Shown: positions 38,201 to 50,200 of the stretch, piece after piece
How positions within the stretch are numbered: the stretch's first letter is position 1
Layout: every line of letters begins with the position of its first letter
Origin: Hirundichthys speculiger
Lineage: Eukaryota > Chordata > Actinopteri > Beloniformes > Exocoetidae
Length of the DNA stretch: 64,000 nt
Direction: 5' to 3'
Assembly: GCA_018398805.1 (NCBI GenBank)
Contig: JAGFBZ010002379.1
Span: 1,860,001 to 1,924,000, forward strand
Position numbers and translations under genes: made by a program
The notes under the pieces: generated by a model
Database searches by the model: none
Told to the model about the DNA's origin: nothing
The model's input: the letters and a program-made list of their open reading frames with translations, nothing else

Positions 38201-41200
38201 TTCCATGTAAACCTTAATTCGGAATTACTATTTCCATGTAAACTCGAAGGAAAATAGTTTAATTCGGAATTATTTAATTCCTAATTATTAATTCCAAATT
38301 AAAAAACAACATGTAACCGCAGCCTATGTTTCACTGGCAAAAGTGCACCAGTCTTGTATCTATACGTCTTTGTTTTCAGATCTATCTATTTGGAGGTAGG
38401 TAACCAATGTCACATTGATATAAATTGGAAAATGGAGTGTCTGTCTTAAAACAAATGGATGACTGCCACCAGCCTTCAGTGAATCATCCTATTTAAAAAT
38501 CTATCTATCATACCATCTCGCACTCTTTTTACAAGATTGGCACTGTTGTTATCTGCCAGTCATTTTCTTCATAAATCAGCTATGAAATCTGAAATGTGGT
38601 TTAATTGCAAATTGGTTTGACATAAAAACGCTGGATTGTATTTACCCTGCTAACCAACCTGTTTTGAAGGAGAGGTTGGTAACGCATATGGGTTGGTGGG
38701 ATGATTTATATTTATTTATTTTTATGTCAACTGTAATGACGATTGGGATTGTTAATAACTTGTGGTTCAGTTTAACAGCCGACCTTTAGCTGTGAAAGCA
38801 ATGTGAAATACCACAACCCTACTGTGAGGTGGATGTATCATACATGGAGTACATAATTACTACATATACAGATAAATGTGCTTGGATTATGGTTATGTAG
38901 AATTTGTTACCAAAGACAAGTTTTTTTTTCCAAAAAATTGATGCAAACTCATCATGTGTGGTGACTCGTCATGTACCACAGAGAAAGGGAGCGTTTCTAG
39001 TACATTCTTGGCCAAAAACAGTTGTTATACCTTCTGATCTGGATTGTTGAGACTTCAAATAAATCTTCATTCAAAGGCTGTGGGTTGGAAGACTTTTTGA
39101 GAAGTGTGAAACAGAACTCATGTGCCCATGAGGAGTTTTTGGTCTCCGGACTTGTTCCTCATGTTGACACTTTTTCTTTTTTCACCTCTTATTTGCTGAG
39201 CTGCACAAGCAGAATTAAAGCAGTACAAATTTGCAAAAGCATAGTTTCCAGACAGGGTTTTGAATCATGAACTTTGTTTAATTCATTTTTTTTTTTTTTA
39301 AATCTTCTTGAAAGAGAAACAGGCTCTGCCTCTAGATATATTCTATTCTGTCTCCCCCTTCAATCAAACCAGCCTCATGTGCTTAGACAATTCTGGACAG
39401 ATGGTTAGAAGACTGCTGTTTATTATATTTATGCCATCGCTCAAAGCAGTGACAGAAGGGGGGGCATCATCACAACAACTTGTATGTCTGTCACAGACTG
39501 ACTGGCAGGGCAGGCTACTCCACCTCCCACCTACCCAGCCCCCTTCACTCAAGTCCTGCCAGCTCAAGCTCCATGTACAGGGGCATCTGTGACTGAGTGC
39601 CATGGAGGGTCGTTTGCTTGTCACAGCCAGGCAACACTTGATCAGAAGATCTGCGAGGATAAAGAAAACTCTGACGCACACTTAAATAGCCTGACATCAT
39701 TCATCGAGACAAGGAAGCGCTTGGGGTGTTTTAGGGGAACAGAGCATTTTTCTGTGTGCAGTTTACTCCGACCAGGAACGAGAGCTTAGATGACACAGAT
39801 ACAAAACTTCATTATTCACACCTACACCGAAGCTTGGCCCAGGGGGCAGTATCAGGATAAAATAAGAAACGAAATGTGGGTGTGAGAGTGAAAGCTCGAG
39901 CTATGCTTGCCAAGTCATTAAGGCCATTAATGAATGGCCTTTAAGCCATTTGATCAAGCAGAAATGGAGGAGGGATTACGGAGGGCAACACTCAGTTGCG
40001 TAGTCTTTTACCAACCTCAGCCGTGATTACAGTCTGGGGGAATGATAGTAATCAGAGACTTGTATGAAATGGAGGAAGTTGGCATGGGCTTATGGGTACC
40101 CAACCCCTCTTCACCCAGAATTGCTACTCTTGTGGACTTTTCTGAGCATGTGGACAAGATGATTACCACTATGGTATAGAGGAAAGGAAGCATGGATCTT
40201 GTAGGCCCAAAACACTCTCTGAGGAGCAAACGATTAGGCATTAAGTGCCCTTTGGATATAGCAGTGTGTTTCCCTGACCCCCCTCTGACCCCTGAGACAT
40301 TTGTACTCTTATTCCTCCTGACTTCTTTATCCTTCGCTCCCTGCATCAGCTGATCTGAATTAACGCAGTGATTCTGTAGAAGGAAACTGCTCTCACAGTC
40401 GTCACAAACGGATGCAGCTGCGTGTTCAGATCCATACATGGAAACATTTCTTTAACTTCTCTGAAAATGAACACATTATAAACTGAACACACATGAATAT
40501 TTAACCAAGACAATATTCCCCCTAAAAAACAATGACCCTGGGAGGGAGATGGGTTTGACATCATCCAGAACCTTTGCAGTGCTGAACACTGCTGATTGGT
40601 TGGGCGTTCCCAGCATCTTCACGATACCTTTCTGCATCAGTCATTTCAGATTTAATGTCCACATTGGCCCACTGTTAATTTGAAAGTTATAGAGGAATAA
40701 TAAATAGAGGAACCGGTCATTCATACCTGCTTCTGTCAGGCGCACTGTGGGCTGCTGTGTTTAAGCAAACCTTCAGAGTGAACAAAGAGATGAATTTGAG
40801 TAATAAAATATTAATTTCTCACTGGTACACAGCGGTAATGTTCCAAGATGTAAATAAAAACACCCACAACCCGTAGAAATGTGCAACATGATCGGATATT
40901 GCATTAAAACACATCGAGTGCGCCTTCTGGTTTGACCGCTTTGCAGCTTTCTCTGTGAACCTTTATGCTCCAGGAAGGAGTGATGAGAAATCAGTTTCTT
41001 TTATCATTGTCATGATTAAAGACGAAGCTCTTCAACATCACATTTTTTTGTGATCTCATATAGTCATTTTGTCAGAAGACTGCATGGAAGGACGTGTTTG
41101 AAAGGAAGACTGCACAGTAGCAGGGACAGATGATTGCCAGAGACGGAGCTGGACAAAGCTGCCATACTTGCATGTTTTTGTCATAAATATTTAAGCACTG

Positions 41201-44200
41201 ATTCAGTTCTATGAAAGCAGGAACCAGAAACTCTCATCCTTTTGCATCTATTGAAAGTAGTTTGCGTGACATTCGGTAGTCGACATGTATGGACTATATC
41301 AAGCTGGTGCTGACTGGAAGACCTCTGGTATGACAGTCCATTTTTACTGAAATTCAGTTTCAATTCAAAAATACTTTATTAATCCCCGAAGGGATTAATA
41401 ACTTACAAAGTTAATATGACTTTAACATGTCTGTCGGGACCGTGCCCACACGGTCACTTGTAGTGAAATGACATTTTTGACTCTCGTCAGCAAGTTTCAA
41501 ATGGCTATTTATTTTGACGTAGCTCTGTTTCCTCAAATGCCAAAATTAATTCCCATTTTGCTGCAAAATGTTTTGTTCTCATTCAAAACTGCATTGTATC
41601 ACATTGTTTTGGCTCCTAACAAGTGTTTACTCTCCTTACCGTCTAATAAGAGGCTTATTTTAACTCTGGTATGTTCCTTTTAAAATAGTGCACCAGTCAA
41701 TGACCGAGCACAAACAGCGGATTACTGGGCAGGCTTTTCGTTGTAGAAAAGAAAGCGAAACGTGTCGGAGTCTCTTCTGCCAGTTTAGTTGTAAGCAACC
41801 ACCAGATTACTGCGAATGTGCACAAGGGATGCAACGGTACTCGGTAAAATACGGTACGGTTCGGTACGACCTGAACGGGACAATACGCTTTTATGTCCCG
41901 CGGTATTTATGGCCAATAACTCTGCATTGGACTTGCACGTGAGCGTACGTGACTTTTAGGCAACAGACCCGCCCGTGCATGTCAATGTCCACTCGCCTCC
42001 GCTCACTCACAGTGACCAGCCGATCACACTTTGGCCGGTTGGCTGCAACTCATAGACGCAGAAAAAAAAAAAAAAAAAAAAAAAAACAAGCAGGCATGGC
42101 CAGTGGTAGCGGAGAAATTTGGAAAAACTTTTTTTAATCACCGGTGTGGGAGCATTTTGGTTTTGCTGCTGAATACACCGACGAGGGAGTGAAAACAGTT
42201 AACAGAACGCAATCTTCCACCTCCCTAAACCCGGATCTTACCTGAGTAAGATCCAGTTGTTACCAGTTGTGCGTTCTTGGCACAGCTGATGTGCTTTTTA
42301 AAATACTGCAAAACGAATCATCGGATGCGCATTTAAAGATCACGAACAATTAATGTTCCTGTCCCTCCTCTACCACCAACAGTTTCAGACATATCGGAAA
42401 TAAATTTCCGCATCCAACCTTTTCCAGCTTGACACCAGAGACAGAGATCTCCTTGGTTTCCTCCATAGCAGACATCTGAATGAGATCATGCCATAGCTGT
42501 ACATTTGTTCCATTTGGACGCGCTCTTTTGCGCGCCGACATGCGAGTTGCGCTTACTGCAAACTCGGTATCTTGCGTGATCGCGGGTAGTTGGTGGTCTG
42601 AAACTGTACCGAATCCGTACCGAAACCGTGACCCAAAAACCGCAGTACGGACCATACCGTGAGCCACCTGTACCGTTGCACCCCTAATGTGCACATGGAC
42701 CAACTTTTAGAAGAACAACTTCAAGCTTCCCGGGGACTGCTAATGTTTTAATTCTTATCTCCTAGACCCAAGGATTTAATTGGTTGGATAAGAAAAGTTC
42801 CTTTTTTTTTTTTACAGAGGAAAAATGAATCACCTGAAGCTAGTTTGAAACTGTATTGATAAAAAATCTTCAGCTGCAGCGAAGGTAGAAATTATTATCA
42901 AAACCTGCACTGGGCTCCAGGGCTAAATAATTAAAAACCGTATTGACAAGCTGTGGCGTTAGAAAATTAGTTTATCATGCCAAAGAATTTTTCTCCCTCC
43001 GTGACTCTCTTTGAGGAGGAAGACACGTGCTTCTGCGGTACCGAGTTCACCCGCAGATCTGTTCCTAGTAATAGATCTAGGAAGAAAAAAAAAAACCACA
43101 ACACATTTTAAATACATAACTTACAATTAACTAGAGTTGTTGCTGACAGTGCTTCTCATAAGTGCTACTTAAGTGTTGCAGATTGGCTGACCCCTAATTG
43201 GTGAGATGTGTCAAAGTGGTAGTTCTGATTACGGACTGGATTTTACCCTTAACGCTACACAGCTACTGTCCACCAGAGCTCTGAGATCTCTGTGATCAGT
43301 GAAAACCAGATGATATCAAACACTCCTGGGGGTCTCGAGGCAAATCTGATTTGAGAGAGGGTGGGTGGGGGTGTGGCATTTGTAATTTCCCATTTGAATA
43401 TATTTGTTTAATTTCACAGCCTAAAACAGTGGAAGGAGAACATCATATCCTCTCCTAAATGAGAAGGGTAATGGAGCAATCACATAAGCAATTCGCTGTT
43501 CCTGCAAGAGTTGCAGATTAATTTTCTTTTAATGGACCGATTTGATTTACATCTAATTGTTTGCACTCTATTTATGAACCAGAGAGTGAAGCTGAAATTA
43601 CTGCATTTCAGCTCCAGTTGCGGATGTATAATAATGACACTGACGATTTCAAACCATCGATCTGACAAATATCAAGTCAGCAAACATCAGTATAAACAAA
43701 CAGCACTTTTTAAATATACACAATAAGATTTTTTGTGTTTTGGGAGAAAGGTAAAATGTCAAGTAACAGTTTGCTTACAAGTTAATTGTGTTTGTAAACT
43801 ATTAGTCTGATTTTTTTTTTTTTTTTTTTTGCAATTTGGTCTGCTTCTTTCATAAAAGCCTAGGACTTATCTGGCCACAGTCAGATTTTGGTCGACTGCT
43901 CCTAAAGCTCCAAAACACTGCGACCACTGACATCGACTTGAATGGTGGCGTTTCGAAAGCAGCTGGCGTGGAGCTTCAGCTCTGTGTCCTGTCGGACTTG
44001 AGCTTTAGTTCTTTTCCTTTTTGGATTTGGTTCCTCTGGATCCAGGCAGCAGTACCAGCAGACGGGTTGGATAGGCGTACAACCAATCACCAAACATCTT
44101 GGTTGTTTTGAATAGTCGCACTTGGACTTTTTTTTTCTCTGTTAGGATTTGAATCTTTGAAACAGATAATCTTCAGATGTGTGGTCTCTATACAATTATC

Positions 44201-47200
44201 TTACCGTTTCCAGTAGGGATGGATGATAACTGTTTTTTAAAACCGATAACTTTCAGCTCCTAAAGGCCGATACCGATACCAATAACCGATAACACACACA
44301 TACACCTAAGATCATTACATCAATACTATGAACAAAACCAAAAATAGTTTTGACTTTTTAAATAAACAACTTTTTTTTTTTTCAATGAAAAACTAGTGGC
44401 AAGCCTCTCAAACATTTTCGTAAAGCTATGAAACAAACCTATTTGATATCTCACATCAACTTAAATAGGTGCATTACTGACTGATATAAAAAAAAAAAAA
44501 GGCTCCTTGAACTGATGGAAATACATGCATCAGAATTACAAACTAAAAAATATTAACATTTAAAAGATTTTGGCTTGTGGTTCCATTTAAATTAATACCT
44601 TTAATTAAAGTAAATGAGGTGCAGTAGTTTTAATTTTTTAATCTCATGGAAGCTTTAGATGAGAGAAATGCGAGCAGAGGGAGGGAAGGAGAGACTGCTG
44701 CTGGCTTGCGCACGTTAGCATTAGCTTCCGTTAGCTCACATTAGCGCGATTTCAAAACTCCATGGAAGCGATTGTTATGCTGTAGGTGGCCGATCGGGTT
44801 TTATGCATTAAAGCTTATGCTTGTGCTTCCCTCCTCGTAGAATTCGCTCGGAGGATTCGTCACAAATAACCACCAAACTGTCTTCTTCTGAAACTTTAAC
44901 GAAGTTCCACACCACCATGTTTGTTGTGATCAGTATGCTGTGCTGCAGGCTGCATTCAAGGTGGAACGTAAATTCCCACGTTCCCTCATTTGCTTGTCGT
45001 TCTTTCAGCCTTTTCTATTTTTTTTCCTTTTTTATGTGTAACATGTGGGAGAATACTGCGAATATCAATTCAAGTCAGCAACTACCAAAATTATGACCGA
45101 GTTAACGAGTTGTTTTCTGGCATGAGGGGGTATTCTTGATTTTCCTTACTGACGATCGTTTTTCTGATTATGCCGACGTCACTTGAATATAACATTCACT
45201 TCCGGTCATTCAAGGCTCAGAGGGAACGAGGCACTGCCGTGTTGACAAAAATATGTTATCGGGGCTATTCGTCGTGATATCGGAGTTATCGGGATGACGT
45301 CATAATTTCCTGTTATCGGCCCGATAGTTATCGTGCACCCCTAGTTTCCAGTCGGGTTGGAGCCTCCCAGTCTTGAATCATTAATATCAAACATGTTTGA
45401 TATTAATTATTCTTGTCTCCAACAGATTATCCCAGTATAATTTAGCCAAGGAGAGCAGGCAGACTGGTAGCATCACTAACTGGATGTTACTTTCACAGCT
45501 CACAAATGTGGCAGCGAACAGAATGCAACACAGCTCGAACCAAATGCAATATAGATGACCAATAACATTTCTCACTGCATAGTTACTTTAGGCCTAACAC
45601 TACTAAATATGATGTCTGTTATAGCTAACACGATGAATATGATCTTTACATATTGCTAGAGTCTAGTTAATGACTAATTCACTATTTAATCAACCCTAGG
45701 TTTGTTATTTGATGATAAGGAGCGTTAACCTTCGTTAAGGTCCTAAAACGACGTGGATCGAAGCAGTCTTTAGTTTGAATGAGATATACTGTATGTTTAC
45801 AGCAAAGTGGCAATTAATGCACTTGGGGCAATTAATCCAGGTCTGAATAAATTGCTGTTTTAAGCCTCTGGCTAAGAATAAAAAAAGTCATTCTGCTTAA
45901 CTGATGGTGTGGACAGGGTTCCTACAGACAAACCGAGGGTTGTGTGTCGACAGCTCTGCTTGACTGCTGCCTCTTCAAAATCAACCTTGCAAGTAAAAAA
46001 TTTTCAACATATTTAAGGCAATTTTCAGAGGGGAGAAACAGAAGGTGCAGTGTGGTGCACATTTTGTAGATTACAGGACCCAGTAAGAACGAATGGACTT
46101 TGAGTTGACTTGAACACACGTACAGTCTGAAGCCCGGGCACTGTTTATCACAGCATGTCAGGTACTTTTATTGTAAGAAACTGAACTCTGTTATTGCAAA
46201 AGATTACTGGCAATTTTGTTCAGATATGGTGATAAAAAGTTAAAACATATCATCAACATTATTTTCACGACTATTGTAATGCTTATGAAATTATTTACTA
46301 CCCTGTTAAGCAAAATTTGTATGCTCTATGGTTTCAGCTTCTTCATGTTTTCTTTAGTTTATTAGTCATGCTTATATTTAACTGATGTTCATTATCATGT
46401 ATTATGCATGACAAACGAATGTCTGAAGAGTTCTTTTGTTCTAAAATGTATTTGTCCCTTCCCTAACTCTATTAGGTATCTCATGATTAATTTTCAATTA
46501 TACACAATTATACATTGTAGATGTAGCAGTGATAATGGTGGAAGTGATGGAACTTTTACTTCATCTAATCTAACCTGATTGTGTTTGAATTTTTGTCACC
46601 ATTAAAAAATAAAATAAAAAAACAAAGTTGCACATATTCAGACATGTCTTGTTACAATTTTGCGACAGTTGTTACCAGTTTGGAACTTGGTTAATACAAC
46701 TGTGTGCCAAAGCTTTGCACCGAGCAGCCTCTACAAGCCCTGCAGGTGAGGGGAAATTAGGGTAATACTGCTGAAAGGGCTGGCAATTCCCCTAAATTCC
46801 TAGTCTGTTCAGAGCTAAAGTAAGCTGTAGTAAATCATTTCTCACATGCTGCTCACAGGAATTTGAACGTGCCGGTCATGTGTTTTACACAGTCTCTCCT
46901 AGAAAAGTTGGGCTGAAGGCTACCTTGAAGACAGGGCCCTGTTAAAAAAAAAAAAAAAAAAGATATATATTAGTATTTTAGTGTTTTGGGGAATGGGTTG
47001 GGGGTGTCACAGCCTGTTGCCTCCTAACAGATGGAGACTGCTGCTGCTGTTGCTGCTGCAAATGTCTTGCTTGGACAGTTTCTATGGTAACCCACCCACA
47101 GGAGCATGTACGACCATGGAGGAATCTGGGGTTGCTAGGTCTGTGGATAATGAGACTCCGCTTTCTTTCTGTTTCTCCCACACAGCAAACAGAACTGATA

Positions 47201-50200
47201 CACTGGCTGTAACCAAACAGTTTCACCCAGTAGTTCTGCTAGTGCTAGTGTTTGATGTGCTTGTAATCAGGGTGTGTAATTCTGCTTGGGGTCATGCACC
47301 AGTAAGTTGTGAGCCTGCTAGACTCAACTGAATTACTAATTCTTTTTAAAACCCTTAAAATTCCACCATAGCTCATAGCCTTTGGGGATGGATTCAGATG
47401 TATGTTTCCCTTTTAGTTTTCAGGCAGTTGCCTCGTGTTTGACGCAGCAGCACACGTCTTTGTTCTTTCCTTAAGTCTCATGCTCCTCTGTGGCATTCAC
47501 TGCGTAAATACTCAATTGTTCATGCAGCTCAGTCCATTCCCGTGTTTTATGCTGATTGAGTTAGCAGCATATGACACTCATTAATGCTTGCAGAATAATG
47601 TTATTTGTCCTTCATGTAGAAAAACTAATCTTCTTGAGATGTACTTGTCTTTTGCCAGATGATAATGAAATATTATGCATTATGAAATCAATGGAACAAG
47701 AAGAAAAAATAAACCAGAAACGTATGAAGACCATTAAAGCAATGTTTGCCAGTCAGATTTACTTGCCTCATTCTTTCAGCATGATGTGAAGGAATTGCAA
47801 CATCAGTGGAAATGGGCTTCCTTAACAAGAACCCCTGAATTAGCACTTGTCACGTGAGCTCTAAAATCCAGCGATTTTTCTTTACAACACAACCAGCTTT
47901 CTAAATATAAGGGGGAGGACAACAGAACACTGGAGCGAAGATTTGAAGACATGACCGAACTTGAAGAGAATAATTTAAAATATGAGAACTAAGGAAAGCA
48001 AAGTAGACCGGTTCATGTTCAGCTGTTAGACCCATTTAACAAGACGAGGCATACTGCACTGAAAAAGAAAGAGAAGTGGAACTGAAACAGTAAGTTGAAC
48101 GACTGCAACATTTCCAAACATTGATAGGTTCCACTTTCTAATAAAGAAAAAAAATCTTAATGCCAAACGCCCAGTTAATAACTCACAGATGTGCAGCATT
48201 ATAGGTGAGGACTGTTGTTAGGGCTGGGCCGATACACTTTTGTGCCGATTCGATTCTCCTACGATTTTTGGGTCCCGATTCGATTTATATTGCGATTCTG
48301 ATTAAACAAGTATTGCATTTCGATTTTACCAAGTATTGCGATTTTCATATTTAAATTATTGAAATATAAAAATCATATAATAAAAATATTAAATATTATA
48401 TTTATTATATGTAATTATTGATTATTTATATAATATTATAATAATATATTCTTATTATTCTTATTATTATTTTAAGTATGAAATAATAATAAAAATATAA
48501 AGATTAAATAAGTTTTAATATTTTTTTTAAAAAAATGCACAATTTCTGTAGTTTAGAGCAGAGGTGTTCAACCCTGGTCCTCCAGGCACCCTATCCAGCA
48601 GGTTTTAGATGTTTCCCCTTGTTCTTCACACCGTGATACAAGTGGCTGTGTCATCAACAGACTTGTGCAGACTTTAAGGACAACCTGATAACAACCATTA
48701 ATTAAAATCAGGTGTGTTGAAGCTGGGAAACCTCTAAAACCTGCTGGATATGGTGCCTCGAGGACCAGGGTTGAAGACCTCTGGTTTAGAGGTCTTCACG
48801 GGTCCACTTTCATGGACCGAACCCCGAATGGAGCCGTGAAAATTCGACCCGAAACCGACCCGACCCGACCCGAGCTATTATCATAAGTTCGGGAGTCCAA
48901 ACCTGAATGGACCCGCAATTTTTGGACCCATAAACGACCCGACCCGAGTCTTTAGTTTCCGACCACGAACTGAACCGAGTTACCCGAATAGAACCGAGAC
49001 AATACAGCCTATAGTTGCTAATTTTAAAAGTTGTCTAGCGTTGAATAAAACTTGATTTTCTTACCTAAAGTTGTCTTCTTCTACCGGTTCAGTTGCTCCA
49101 TAGGCTACGTGATGGAAACGACAATAAATCCACGTCGTTATTGTCTTTGCAGATACAGATGCTGTTGATAGCAACTGCTAACGCTAATAGCCTACACCTG
49201 TCAGGACGTGTCGTGAATATGTTCTCATGCAGTGTTGTCATTTTGGCGATCCGTTGTGCTTTACAGCTGCCGGTAAACAAACCGGTAATAACACGCTACG
49301 GCAACACGATTGTTTCATGACAAACACGCCACGTTAATGAATAATTAATTAAACTACCCGTGGCCTGACATTAGCTGCCACCGCCAGTATCTTTAACTCT
49401 TGAGTAAACGCGGACCCAGCCTGTCAGAGAGCACAGTGGCGAAGGATGTGCGCCGTCATGTTCGTGGTGTTACCACAGTAAGAGATTTGACTGTGACAAC
49501 GCTTACATATGGCTTTCCTCATATCGAGCTCTCCTGCCTCGTGCTTTTTATAAAAACCAAATAAAGTCCATACGTTTGATTTGAAGTGGTGGGGGAAAGA
49601 GTTCAGACTCTGTGAAACTACTCCGCTCGCTGCACTCCGCCATTTTGTCGCGTGAATTTGCCGGCATTCTGGTTACTATGGTGACACACGTGCTTCTATT
49701 TCCGGAAGTGTAGATGACAAAAGAGACAGCGAGCGGAGTATTTCCACGTAGCCAAAAATCGATTCGTGTATGAGAATCGATTTTTTAAAATCCCAAGAAA
49801 AAAATCGCGATTAATATAAAAATCGATTTTTTTGGCCCAGCCCTGACTGTTGTGAGAAGCTTTTGTTTAATAAACTCACTTTCAGACCTGAAAGTAGTTT
49901 TTTTTGCAAACTGAGGGTTTGCTAAACTCTCAGTATTCAGTTTTCCGTTTCCCCCAAACTGTTTCACAAACAGAGGTAACGTTTTACCACACTCACTTAC
50001 TCTCTGAACATAACCTGGTCAAGGGTAGCTTTAGCTTCATAATCCTGAGTTGTTTTCTGTCTCTTCACCTTCATAAAGCTGAAATGGGCAGTTGATCTAA
50101 TAATGCATATTTTGAAGATGTCTTTAAATGGTGACGTCCTTTTATTGATGATGAATTAAGTCCATTTACATCAGGAAAGGATCTTTAGGCTCCAAATAGA

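Noticed and set aside
40017..40439. Minus-strand open frame of 140 codons
   Set aside because: No recognisable domain, inside rab32 intron 1, no splice or promoter support. It is most likely a chance frame.
41949..42137. Open frame through the poly(A) run with a Lys run
   Set aside because: An artefact of a homopolymer inside the hAT relic. The real relic frame starts at 42096.
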